Positions 19,311-27,406 of a stretch of DNA of 64,000 bases are shown here, piece by piece. Made by a program: the position numbers and the translations under genes. Positions within the stretch are counted from its first letter, which is position 1. Every line of letters begins with the position of its first letter. Source of the stretch: JAJNBA01 sp035512775 (GTDB lineage: Bacteria > Actinomycetota > UBA4738 > HRBIN12); NCBI GenBank assembly GCA_035512775.1, contig DATKDI010000055.1, forward strand, positions 1 through 64,000. Direction: 5' to 3'. The notes under the pieces are model-generated. The model was not told where the DNA came from. It saw only the letters and a list, made by a program, of their open reading frames with translations, and searched no databases.

Positions 19311-19945
19311 GACGAAGAGCGCGAGTCTAGCAACGACGACTCCTCCGGCAGGAGCTCGACGAGCGTATCCCGCGGAAGAGAACCTTCCCGGATGATCGTC
19401 GCCGCCCCGTGGGCGAGGTCGATGACGGTCGACGCGACACCGTCGAGCGGCCCCTCCTGGCATAGGTAGACGGCGACGGCGTCACCGAACAGCGCCTGAA
19501 GTTCGCCGCACGTCTCAGCGGGCGCACTTCCGGAGAGGTTCGCGCTGGTGACGGCCAGCGGCCCGGTCTCCGCGAGGAGCGCAAGGGCGAGGGGATGGTG
19601 GGGGGCGCGGACTCCGACGGTGGTTGCGTCGCCCCCGAGGTCCCACCCGGCGGCGTCTGCGTCCCTGGGCAGCACCAGGGTGAGCGGTCCTGGCCACAGC
19701 GCCGACGCGAGACGGTCGGCCCGCTCGTCGAAGACGGCCACCGCTCGCGCCGCGTTCACCGTGGCGACCAGCACCGGGAGCTCGAGGTCTCGGGGCCGAC
19801 GCTTCGCCTCGAACACCTTCGCGGTCGCCGCGGGATCATCCGGGCGCGTCCCGATCCCGTAGACCGTGTCGGTCGGGAAGACGATCAGCTCACCGCCGCG
19901 GGCGGCGGCCGCCGCGTCACGCATTGGACCACTGAGGGAGGTCAT
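19307..19945 (-). CDS. tsaC: L-threonylcarbamoyladenylate synthase (Sua5/YrdC)
   Basis: 212 residues. Makes threonylcarbamoyl-AMP from threonine, bicarbonate and ATP for the t6A37 modification of ANN-decoding tRNAs. YrdC-domain motifs are present: PTDTVYGIG, KRRPRD, WPGPLTLV, and TSANLSG. No long Sua5 C-terminal domain, so it is the short form. The ATG is overlapped by a 5-codon mini-ORF (19942-19959) created by a tandem duplication. Confidence 0.94.
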   Translation of the reverse strand: MTSLSGPMRDAAAAARGGELIVFPTDTVYGIGTRPDDPAATAKVFEAKRRPRDLELPVLVATVNAARAVAVFDERADRLASALWPGPLTLVLPRDADAAGWDLGGDATTVGVRAPHHPLALALLAETGPLAVTSANLSGSAPAETCGELQALFGDAVAVYLCQEGPLDGVASTVIDLAHGAATIIREGSLPRDTLVELLPEESSLLDSRSSS

Positions 19946-19972
19946 CGCAGCGGCGTCATGGCAGCGGCGTCA
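19942..19972 (-). repeat. Tandem 14-nt duplication forming a mini-ORF between prmC and tsaC
   Basis: The 12-mer TGACGCCGCTGC occurs twice with a 14-nt period: once starting at the prmC stop (19972) and once at 19958. The second copy follows an A, giving ATG ACG CCG CTG CGA TGA (MTPLR) whose stop overlaps the tsaC ATG as ATGA. Confidence 0.6.
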
Positions 19973-20809
19973 CAGGAGAGGCGGCCGCCGTCCGCACACC
20001 ACGCGGTCCCGTCCGACCAGATCTCGGCGCACGGATAGGTCCTCGAAGCCCGCCCGTTCGGCTGCCTCCGAGACCGACGCCGCCGTGCTCTCCTCGATCT
20101 CGACGGCCACGAGCCCTCGAGTTCGAAGGCACGCGACCGCGTGCACGAAGAGCCGCTCGTAGAGGTCGATCCCCCCGTACACCGCGAGCTCCGGTTCGGC
20201 TCGCACGTCGGGAGGCAGCGAGTCCCGTTGCTCGGGCGCCACGTAGGGCGGGTTGCAGACGACCACGTCCACCTCGCCGCGGAGGTCGAGCGGCAAGGGA
20301 TCGAGCAGGCTCCCCTCGAAGACCGCCATCTCCAGGCCGAGTGTCTCGGCGTTCTCCCGAGCCAGGGCCACGGCTTCGGGGGAAAGGTCGATGGCGAACA
20401 CCATCGCGTCCGGCCGTTCGTCCTTGATCGCGAGCGCCACGGCGCCGCTCCCCGTGCACACGTCGACCACCACCGGCGACTCGACCTCCGCCAGAGCGTC
20501 GAGGACCACCTGGACGAGGACCTCGGTCTCGGGCCGGGGCACGAACACGCCGGGTCGGACGCCGACTCGGAGCCGGCGGAAGCCCTGCTCGCCGGTCACG
20601 TGCTGGAGCGGCTCACCGGCGCACCGACGGCAGAGCGCCCGTCCGAAGAGCTTCGCCTCTTGTGAGGTCAGCCCTTCCCGGGCGTAGATCCCCGTTCGAT
20701 CCGTTCCGAGGACGTGCGACAAGAGCCGCTCGGCGGTGGGAACCGGACTGTCCTCGCCGTGCCGCTCCAGGTACTCGGCCGCGCGCCGGACGACCTGCGC
20801 CGGCCGCAC
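19970..20809 (-). CDS. prmC: Release-factor glutamine methyltransferase
   Basis: 279 residues. Methylates the Gln of the GGQ motif of RF1/RF2 with SAM. Contains RPETE (92-96), the SAM loop VCTGSG (117-122) and the catalytic NPPY (186-189). GTG start at 20809 is separated from the prfA stop by a single nucleotide, so enzyme and substrate are co-expressed, the usual arrangement. Confidence 0.95.
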   Translation of the reverse strand: MRPAQVVRRAAEYLERHGEDSPVPTAERLLSHVLGTDRTGIYAREGLTSQEAKLFGRALCRRCAGEPLQHVTGEQGFRRLRVGVRPGVFVPRPETEVLVQVVLDALAEVESPVVVDVCTGSGAVALAIKDERPDAMVFAIDLSPEAVALARENAETLGLEMAVFEGSLLDPLPLDLRGEVDVVVCNPPYVAPEQRDSLPPDVRAEPELAVYGGIDLYERLFVHAVACLRTRGLVAVEIEESTAASVSEAAERAGFEDLSVRRDLVGRDRVVCGRRPPLL

Positions 20810-20810
20810 G

Positions 20811-21923
20811 TCAGCTCGTGGTGCCGGGTCGCGCCGGCACCACTTCCTCGACCTCGGCGAGCTGTGCCGATCGCTCCGCGGCGTTCAGCCGTTCCGTGAA
20901 GCCGTCCAGCTCGTCGCCACCCGCCAGCACGTTCGCCAGCTGGTGCGACGTGTGCTTGATGCGATGGTCCGTCACCCGACCCTCGGGGAAGTTGTAGGTC
21001 CGGATCTTCTCGGAGCGCTCGCCCGTGCCGACCATCGACCGGCGCGCCGCGGCCTCCTTCGCCTGCTGCTCGTCGAGCGCCTTCTGATAGAGGCGGGCGC
21101 GCAGGTATCGCATCGCTTTCTCACGGTTCTGCAGCTGCGAGCGCTCCTCCTGGACCTCCACCTTGATGCCGGTGGGCTTGTGCACGATGCGCACCGCCGA
21201 GTCCGTGGTGTTCACCGACTGCCCGCCGGGACCGCTCGATCGGTAGACGTCGATGTCGAGATCCTCCGGACGGATCTCGACCTCCACGTCCTCGGCCTCG
21301 GGCATCACGGCCACCGTGGCGGTCGACGTGTGGATCCTGCCTTGCGACTCGGTGACCGGCACGCGCTGCACCCGGTGCACACCGGATTCGTGCTTCAAGC
21401 GGCCGTACGCGTCGCGTCCTCGGATCCCGAGCACGACGTCTTTGAATCCACCCATCTCCGCCGGCGCCGATGCCAGCACTTCGGACTTCCACTTCCGCCG
21501 GTCCGCCAGATGCTGGTACATCTCGAACAGAGCCCCCGCCCACAGGGCCGCTTCCTGGCCGCCCGCCCCGGCGCGGATCTCGACGATCAGGTCCTTGCCC
21601 TCGTTGGGATCCTTCGGCACCAGCAGCTGCTCGAGGCGGGCGCGGAGCTCCTCGGCTCGACCCGACGCGGCGCGGGCCTCCTCGTCGAATGCCTCCGCCA
21701 TCTCGGGGTCGGCCTCCGCGGCTGCGAGCTCGCGCGCTTCCGACGCGTCTGCCGTGGCCTGCCGGAACTCGCGGTAGGGCCCCACGATCTGATCGAGCTC
21801 CGCGAGCAGCTGGCCGAGTGTCCGCATCCGATCGTGGTCGGTCGCGGCTTCGACCGAGGCCATCTCGGCCTGGATCTGCTCGAAGCGGGCCTCGATCTCC
21901 TTGAGGCGATCCTCGACGTCCAT
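20811..21923 (-). CDS. prfA: Peptide chain release factor 1
   Basis: 370 residues. Recognises UAA and UAG stop codons: the PVT tripeptide is at 189-191 and the GGQ catalytic loop at 233-235 (GPGGQSVNTTDSAVRI). The N-terminal coiled-coil domain and C-terminal helical end are complete. Followed immediately by prmC. Confidence 0.97.
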   Translation of the reverse strand: MDVEDRLKEIEARFEQIQAEMASVEAATDHDRMRTLGQLLAELDQIVGPYREFRQATADASEARELAAAEADPEMAEAFDEEARAASGRAEELRARLEQLLVPKDPNEGKDLIVEIRAGAGGQEAALWAGALFEMYQHLADRRKWKSEVLASAPAEMGGFKDVVLGIRGRDAYGRLKHESGVHRVQRVPVTESQGRIHTSTATVAVMPEAEDVEVEIRPEDLDIDVYRSSGPGGQSVNTTDSAVRIVHKPTGIKVEVQEERSQLQNREKAMRYLRARLYQKALDEQQAKEAAARRSMVGTGERSEKIRTYNFPEGRVTDHRIKHTSHQLANVLAGGDELDGFTERLNAAERSAQLAEVEEVVPARPGTTS

Positions 21924-21964
21924 GACGTCGATTCTCCCAGGCGCCGTCCGGCTGCCTGCGACCG

Positions 21965-22762
21965 CTACTCGTCGGGCTCGTCGAACTCCAGGTCGATCGA
22001 CGCGAGGTCCGGGATCTGCAGTGACTCGTCCTTCTGCACCCAGAGATCCTCGTATCGAGGATCGACGGGCGTCTCCGCGTCGCCGGCGTCATCGGCGGTG
22101 CTGGTGGCGTCGGTGGCGTCGGGGGTCGTCTCCGCGAGGTCGCTGTCCTCCGCGTCGGCTCGCGCGGCCTCCTCGATCGGGGCAGCGAGGTCGTCCGCCA
22201 CCTCGATGAGCTTCCCGCGCATCTCCTCGAGCTGGGAGATGAGGCTCCGTCGGCGCTCGGCGAGACCCATCAGGAGCCGATCGGATTCGGTCTTGGCTCG
22301 CTCGAGCAGATCCGTACCCTCCTGACGAGCCTCCTCCGCGTGCGCCTGCGCACCCACCCTGATGCGATCGGCCTCGCTCCTCGCCTCGTCGAGCGTTCGC
22401 GTCGATTCGGATCTCGCGTTCTCGAGGATCCGGTCGGCTTCCTGATCCGCCATCTCGATCAGGTTGGCGAAGCGTTTGGACAACGCGTCGTACGGATCGG
22501 CGGAGGAGGTCGCGTCGGGCGTGGCGGCGGGGGCAGCCATGGCCGGCCCGGCCACCTGCTCGCTCCGCGCGGCGGCCGACGACCCCGCTTCGAGGCGGAG
22601 CTGGCTGAGCTCTCGCTCCAGCGTCCCTACCTGGTTCGCGATCGAGGTCAGGTACGCGCGCACCTGCTGCGGGTCATAGCCGCGACGAACGGTTGCGAAC
22701 TCTCGTCGGCGGATCTGCTCCGCGCTCGGCAGCAACGGCATATCCAGGTCGCTGGTCGGCAT
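21965..22762 (-). CDS. DivIVA/Wag31-like coiled-coil protein
   Basis: 265 residues. The N-terminus (about 12-45) has the DivIVA lipid-binding domain pattern REFATVRRGYDPQQVRAYL. A short coiled coil, an Ala/Pro-rich linker (72-105), a long second coiled coil with evenly spaced Glu/Arg/Ala residues to about 215 and an acidic Thr/Ala/Asp tail follow. DivIVA proteins mark curved membrane and poles and recruit wall synthesis. ATG 22762 has GGGAGG 7 nt upstream, which decides the start over a longer frame. The length and acidic tail differ from Wag31, so this may be a paralogue. Confidence 0.8.
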   Translation of the reverse strand: MPTSDLDMPLLPSAEQIRRREFATVRRGYDPQQVRAYLTSIANQVGTLERELSQLRLEAGSSAAARSEQVAGPAMAAPAATPDATSSADPYDALSKRFANLIEMADQEADRILENARSESTRTLDEARSEADRIRVGAQAHAEEARQEGTDLLERAKTESDRLLMGLAERRRSLISQLEEMRGKLIEVADDLAAPIEEAARADAEDSDLAETTPDATDATSTADDAGDAETPVDPRYEDLWVQKDESLQIPDLASIDLEFDEPDE

Positions 22763-22769
22763 GGGGAAA

Positions 22770-22851
22770 CCTCCCGAGTCATGGGGAACGGCATCATCTT
22801 CGCGCAAGAAACGAGCGATGCAACGACCCTCGCGCGAAGAATGGACTCGGG
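22770..22851 (-). promoter_or_regulatory. Nested inverted repeats in the divIVA leader
   Basis: Two nested 8-bp arms: CCCGAGTC (minus strand, 22851-22844) with GACTCGGG (22780-22773), and inside it CTTCGCGC (22839-22832) with GCGCGAAG (22805-22798). The outer right arm includes the GGG of the GGGAGG ribosome-binding site, so folding could hide it. Confidence 0.4.
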
Positions 22852-22868
22852 TCGTGCGTTCCGGACCG

Positions 22869-23789
22869 CTAGCGCTCGGGCGCGGTCGCCTCCGCCTCGC
22901 GGCGGAGCAGCTCCTGGAACGACGTGACCGCGACCTCGATCTGGGATCGATCGGGCTGCTGGGTCGTGATCTTCTGCAGCCAGATCCCCGGTGTCATCAA
23001 CGCTCGCATCAGGAGCGATCCCGGGTGCTTGGCGCCGAACCGCAGCGCTTCGTAGGAGATGGCGGCGATGATCGGGATGGCGATCACCCGGGAGACGATC
23101 CGCCAGACGAGAGCGGGCGTGCCGAAGAGCGTGAACACGAAGATCGTGATGATCATCACGATGATGAGGAAGTTGGTCCCGCAGCGGACGTGCTCCTTGG
23201 GGTATCGATCGATCAGATCCGCCTGCAGCTCCTCACCGTGTTCGAAGGCCGCGATCGTCTTGTGCTCGGCCCCGTGATACTCGAACACCCGATGGATGTC
23301 CTTCGTCTTGCCGATCAACCACAGGTAGGCGACGAACAGCGCGACACGGAAGACTCCCTCGCCCATCAGCGTGAGGACGCCGCCGCTGCCCGTGCGGTTC
23401 TCGAACCACGCGAAGAGCGTGGTCGGCCCGATGATGAAGATCCCGATGAACAGTGCCAGCGCGAGGACGATCGAGAGCGCGACCTGCCGTGGCGTGAGCC
23501 GCTCTTCTTCCTCGAGCGACTGGTTGGCCGAGACCATCAACGCGCGCATGCCGATCGCGAGCGACTGCCCGAGCACGATGATGCCCCGGAAGAATGGCTT
23601 GCCGAGGAGCGGGTAGCGCAGCACGATCGAGTCGATCTCGTGCGACTCGACGTGGATCGTGGCATCAGGCTTGCGGACGGCGATCGCCCAGAACCCGGCG
23701 CCGCGCATCATCACGCCCTCGACGACCGCCTGACCGCCATAGAGATGGCTGCGCGGGGACGCCGCCTTGGGGGCTGCTGCCTCCGCCAC
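22869..23789 (-). CDS. YqhQ/DUF1385 family membrane protein
   Basis: 306 residues. The family opening YGGQAVVEGVMMRG is at about 18-31, followed by a soluble stretch and four membrane helices, with the conserved EYHGAEHKTIAAFE segment near residue 195 and RCGTNFLI. Function is not established for the family; in many Gram-positive genomes it lies between rpmE and prfA, as here. GTG start at 23789, 7 nt after the rpmE stop; the frame continues upstream over rpmE but without support. Confidence 0.88.
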   Translation of the reverse strand: MAEAAAPKAASPRSHLYGGQAVVEGVMMRGAGFWAIAVRKPDATIHVESHEIDSIVLRYPLLGKPFFRGIIVLGQSLAIGMRALMVSANQSLEEEERLTPRQVALSIVLALALFIGIFIIGPTTLFAWFENRTGSGGVLTLMGEGVFRVALFVAYLWLIGKTKDIHRVFEYHGAEHKTIAAFEHGEELQADLIDRYPKEHVRCGTNFLIIVMIITIFVFTLFGTPALVWRIVSRVIAIPIIAAISYEALRFGAKHPGSLLMRALMTPGIWLQKITTQQPDRSQIEVAVTSFQELLRREAEATAPER

Positions 23790-23796
23790 GGGTCGG

Positions 23797-24024
23797 TTAG
23801 CCCTGCTGCGCCTGCTGGGCCGCCTGGGTCTTCGCGTACCGCCGCTGGAACCGCTCGACACGTCCGCCCGCGTCCACGAACTTCTGCTTGCCGGTGTAGA
23901 AGGGGTGGCAGTTCGAGCAGAGCTCTGCGCGGATCTCGCTCACGGTGGAGCGGGTCTGGAACGTATTGCCACACGAGCAGTGCACGTTGGCGATCTGGTA
24001 TTCGGGGTGGATGCCCTGTTTCAT
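23797..24024 (-). CDS. rpmE: 50S ribosomal protein bL31 (zinc-binding form)
   Basis: 75 residues. Cysteines in VHCSCGN and CSNCHPFYTGKQK give the zinc-containing C+ form of bL31. A GAGGAG ribosome-binding site precedes the ATG. The C-terminal end is Gln/Ala-rich. Follows rho, the common order in Actinomycetota. Confidence 0.97.
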   Translation of the reverse strand: MKQGIHPEYQIANVHCSCGNTFQTRSTVSEIRAELCSNCHPFYTGKQKFVDAGGRVERFQRRYAKTQAAQQAQQG

Positions 24025-24060
24025 CTCTTCTCCTCTTCGCCTTCCAGGGTACCCGAGGCT

Positions 24061-24080
24061 GCCGACCTTCTCCGGTCGGC
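24061..24080 (-). terminator. Hairpin between rho and rpmE
   Basis: Stem GCCGACC/GGTCGGC (7 bp) with a 6-nt loop, starting 5 nt after the rho stop. No T tract follows on the minus strand, so it may be an attenuator, processing site or weak terminator. Confidence 0.4.
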
Positions 24081-24085
24081 GGTCC

Positions 24086-25783
24086 CTATCCCCCGGACGG
24101 CGCCTTCGCGATCTCCTTGAGGAACTGCTCGTTCGACTTGGTCGCCCTGACCTTGTCGACCAGCAGCTCCAGAGCGGCTCCCACGTCGAGCGCATGAAGT
24201 ACCCGACGCAGCTTGATGACCAGCGCGAGCTCCTCGGCCGGCATGAGCAGCTCTTCCTTGCGGGTTCCCGAGGCGTCCACGTTGATCGCGGGGAACAACC
24301 GCTTCTCCGACAATGAACGATCGAGCCGGAGCTCCATGTTCCCGGTTCCCTTGAACTCCTCGAAGATGCCGTCGTCCATCCGGGATCCGGTCTCGACCAG
24401 CGCGCTCGCGATGATCGTGAGGGATCCGCCCTCCTCGATGTTGCGCGCCGCACCGAAGAACCGTCTCGGCGGGTAGAGGGCCCCAGAGTCGATGCCGCCC
24501 GAAAGGATCTTGCCCGAGGACGGCGCCGCCAGGTTGTAGGCACGGGCCAGGCGGGTGATCGAGTCGAGGATGACCGCCACGTCCCTGCCGGATTCGGCGA
24601 GACGCCGGGCGCGCTCGAGGACGAGCTCCGTCACCTGGATGTGCTGGTCGGTCGGCTTGTCGAACGTGGAGTAGACGACCTCGGCGGCCTCGACGGTGCG
24701 CTGCCAGTCCGTGACCTCCTCCGGTCGCTCGTCGACGAGCAGCACGATCACGTGCGTGTCCGGGCTCGAGTTGATGATCCCGTTCGCGATCTGCTTGAGC
24801 ACGGTGGTCTTCCCCGCCTTGGGCGGAGACACGACCATCCCTCGCTGGCCTTTCCCGATCGGCGCGATCATGTCGATGATCCGCTCGGTCACGGCCGTCG
24901 GGCCGGATTCCAGCCGGAACCGCTCGTCGGGGAACAACGGCGTGAGCTTGTCGAAGTTCCTCCGCTCCTTGACGTCATCGACGCCGACGTCGTTGACCTT
25001 CTCGACCTCGAGGAGCGCCCAGTACTTCTCGCTGTCCTTCGGCTGACGCACCTTGCCCGTCACGACGTCGCCCTTGCGAAGCTGGTGCTTGCGCACCTGC
25101 GACATCGAGACGTAGATGTCGTCCGGGCCGGGCAGGTAGCCCGAGGTCCGCATGAAGCCGTACCCGTCGGGGAGCAGGTCGAGGATGCCGGCTGCCGACG
25201 GGGCGGTCTTCAGTGCTTCGACCCGCTCCTGCTCCTCTCGTTCCCGGCGCTCTTCTCGCTGCTGCCGCCGCTCCTCGCGTGTCGGACGGCGTCGCCGGTT
25301 GCGGGGGTCGTTCCGATCCCCGTGCTCACCGCGGTCGCCGCGGTCGCCCCGGTCCTGGGGCCCGCCGCGATCCTGGTTCCGCTCGCCGCGGTCCTGGGGG
25401 CGCGAGCCACCGGGATCACTCGAACGGTCGTCCGGCTGGCGGTCTTCGCCGCCCGGACGACGGTCCGAAGACTGCTGGTCGTCGGACCCTTCGGAGAAGG
25501 AGCCACCGTCCGCGTCGTCCTCTGCGCCTTCGTCCGATGAGACGTCGCTCCTCGCGCCGTCGCCTATGGCGCCGTCGATGGTCGCGACGGCCGTCTCACG
25601 GGACGGACGGGCCGACGCTTCGCCGTTGTCCGGTCGTTCTCCGTTCGACGAGGCCTCGACGATCGCGTCGATCAAGCCTGCCTTGCGCAGACGCTGGGAT
25701 CCTTCGATCCCCAACGTCTGCGCGATCTGCTGCAGCTCCGGGAGGAGCTTTCCCTCCAAGGTGCTGCGGTCCATGGTGTCCAT
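24086..25783 (-). CDS. rho: Transcription termination factor Rho with low-complexity insert
   Basis: 565 residues; hexameric RNA helicase that ends transcription. Residues 1-45 are the Rho N-terminal helical domain. About 55-190 is a disordered insert rich in Asp, Arg, Gly, Gln and Glu (repeated DRGD/RGD-like units and ERRQQREERRERE). The RNA-binding cold-shock domain begins near GILDLLPDGYGFMR, and the ATPase core has SPPKAGKTT and the P-loop/Q-loop residues. RGD-rich inserts are typical of high-GC Gram-positive Rho and add RNA-binding capacity. ATG 25783; a second ATG three codons later is possible. Confidence 0.97.
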   Translation of the reverse strand: MDTMDRSTLEGKLLPELQQIAQTLGIEGSQRLRKAGLIDAIVEASSNGERPDNGEASARPSRETAVATIDGAIGDGARSDVSSDEGAEDDADGGSFSEGSDDQQSSDRRPGGEDRQPDDRSSDPGGSRPQDRGERNQDRGGPQDRGDRGDRGEHGDRNDPRNRRRRPTREERRQQREERREREEQERVEALKTAPSAAGILDLLPDGYGFMRTSGYLPGPDDIYVSMSQVRKHQLRKGDVVTGKVRQPKDSEKYWALLEVEKVNDVGVDDVKERRNFDKLTPLFPDERFRLESGPTAVTERIIDMIAPIGKGQRGMVVSPPKAGKTTVLKQIANGIINSSPDTHVIVLLVDERPEEVTDWQRTVEAAEVVYSTFDKPTDQHIQVTELVLERARRLAESGRDVAVILDSITRLARAYNLAAPSSGKILSGGIDSGALYPPRRFFGAARNIEEGGSLTIIASALVETGSRMDDGIFEEFKGTGNMELRLDRSLSEKRLFPAINVDASGTRKEELLMPAEELALVIKLRRVLHALDVGAALELLVDKVRATKSNEQFLKEIAKAPSGG

Positions 25784-25805
25784 GTGCCCTGCCTTTCTTC
25801 TTTCG

Positions 25806-26459
25806 CTAGGGCTGTTCGTCCTGAAGCGTCCGCCAGTCGGCGAGGAACCGCTCCAGTCCGGAGTCAGTCAGTGGGTGCTTCACGAGCTTCGTGAAGACGT
25901 CGTACGGCATCGTGGCGATGTCCGCGCCCGCGAGCGCGGATTCCACCACGTGCATGGGATGGCGGAGTGAGGCCGCCAGCACGTTCGAGGCGTAGCCCTG
26001 CACCGCGTAGATCTCGCAGATGTCGTGCAGGAGCTTCATCCCGTCCGAGCCGACGTCGTCCAGCCGGCCGAGGAAGGGGGACACGCAGTACGCCCCGATC
26101 TCGGCCGCCAGGATCGCCTGCGCCGCGGAGAACACGAGCGTCACGTTGACCCGGATCCCCTCGCCGGCCAGCCGCTTCCCCGCTTCCAAGCCCGCGGGGA
26201 TCATCGGGACCTTCACGACCGCGTTCGGCGCCATGCCCGCGAGCCGTTGCCCTTCCTCGTACATGGGCCCCGCCTCGAGCTCGGTCGTCTCCAGCGAGAT
26301 GTCGCCGTCGACCTCCGCGAGGATCTCTTTCCAGACCGCTTCCGGATCGCCACCCTCCTTCGCGACGAGCGACGGGTTGGTCGTGACGCCGGAGAGCACG
26401 CCCCACCGGTTGATCTCGCGGATCTCGTCGATGCTGGCCGTGTCCAGGAACAGTCTCAC
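25806..26459 (-). CDS. Fructose-6-phosphate aldolase / short transaldolase
   Basis: 217 residues, class I aldolase of the TalC/FSA subfamily. Schiff-base lysine is Lys83 in VVKVPMIPAG; the N-terminus MRLFLDTAS and SGVTTNPSL are typical. It either splits fructose-6-P into dihydroxyacetone and glyceraldehyde-3-P or acts as a transaldolase; sequence alone does not separate these. GTG start overlaps the kinase stop (GTGA) and has GGGAGG upstream. Both it and the neighbouring 2-phosphoglycerate kinase act around glycolytic intermediates. Confidence 0.9.
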   Translation of the reverse strand: MRLFLDTASIDEIREINRWGVLSGVTTNPSLVAKEGGDPEAVWKEILAEVDGDISLETTELEAGPMYEEGQRLAGMAPNAVVKVPMIPAGLEAGKRLAGEGIRVNVTLVFSAAQAILAAEIGAYCVSPFLGRLDDVGSDGMKLLHDICEIYAVQGYASNVLAASLRHPMHVVESALAGADIATMPYDVFTKLVKHPLTDSGLERFLADWRTLQDEQP

Positions 26460-27406
26460 GCGGTCCTCCCCTGTCGTCCGAGCTCTTCCGCGTGCTGCGC
26501 CGCCCGCGCGGTCGCACGCTCCATCACCAGGTCGAGCACGGCCGAGATCGCTTGATCGAAGCTGTGGTTCGGCACGATCGGCACGCCGTGGGAAAGCGCT
26601 TGGCTCTTGATGTAGCGCTGGAGCTTGCGGATGTTCTCGAAGTTCTGCGCGTAGCGCTCGGCGGGACGGACGCCCGTCTCCCTGGCGGCGAAATGATTCA
26701 GATGCCGACTTTCCTCCTCCACCTCGACGACCAAAGGAACCGGCACGATGCGTTCACCGTGGATACCCAGGTCGAAGAATCCCGGGACCACATGGACCCC
26801 TTCGATGACGATGCTCGTCCCGTCGGCCGCGGCGCGCTTGATCAGGGCTTCGATCCCGACCGATACCGCCGCGGTCTGCTCCCGGAAGCCGGCGACGAGG
26901 GCGTCGGAGCGTCGTGTCGGCTCCCGGACGACCGTGTCCGTCTGGAACGACGAGACGTGGAGCGTTGGCATGAGCTCGGCGGAGAGCATCGACCGCATCA
27001 CCTCTCGGATCGAGCCGTCCGTCGCGACAACGCGCACGATCCCGAGCCGGTGCGCCAGGTGCGTGGCGATCGTGGACTTCCCGACGCCGGTCGCACCGCC
27101 GATCAGGATCACGAGCGGCACGTCCAGCCGCTGCACGTCTTGCCAGCGCGCGAAGTTTGTGGCGTACCGATCTCCGGCGAGCTCCCGGATGATGTCCAAC
27201 GCGAAATGGGAGAGCTCGATGCTATTGATCGAGGAACGACCCTCGTCTAAGAGCCGTATCTCGATCGTCTCCGCCACCTCGTAGGCGCGATAGGTGGAGA
27301 GCCCCGTGACCATGACCTGTGAGGCCATCAGACCCTTGGAGTAGGGCAGGCCGGGATCTTGGTCGGAGATCGTGATGTGTGGGTGTGGGTGTTGGTCTCT
27401 CGTCAT
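26456..27406 (-). CDS. 2-phosphoglycerate kinase (archaeal type)
   Basis: 316 residues. The N-terminal 90 residues resemble an ATP-cone (PYSKGLMASQVMVTG, then a helix with YRAYEVAETIE), and the kinase part has the P-loop GGATGVGKS at 103-111 and ATDGSIREVMR. This domain pair matches archaeal 2-phosphoglycerate kinase, which phosphorylates 2-phosphoglycerate to 2,3-diphosphoglycerate, the first step towards cyclic 2,3-diphosphoglycerate. ATG 27406 overlaps the cyclase stop (ATGA); the frame extends much further upstream only as a shadow of the cyclase gene. Annotated from remembered family patterns; a structure-based check would settle it. Confidence 0.85.
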   Translation of the reverse strand: MTRDQHPHPHITISDQDPGLPYSKGLMASQVMVTGLSTYRAYEVAETIEIRLLDEGRSSINSIELSHFALDIIRELAGDRYATNFARWQDVQRLDVPLVILIGGATGVGKSTIATHLAHRLGIVRVVATDGSIREVMRSMLSAELMPTLHVSSFQTDTVVREPTRRSDALVAGFREQTAAVSVGIEALIKRAAADGTSIVIEGVHVVPGFFDLGIHGERIVPVPLVVEVEEESRHLNHFAARETGVRPAERYAQNFENIRKLQRYIKSQALSHGVPIVPNHSFDQAISAVLDLVMERATARAAQHAEELGRQGRTA

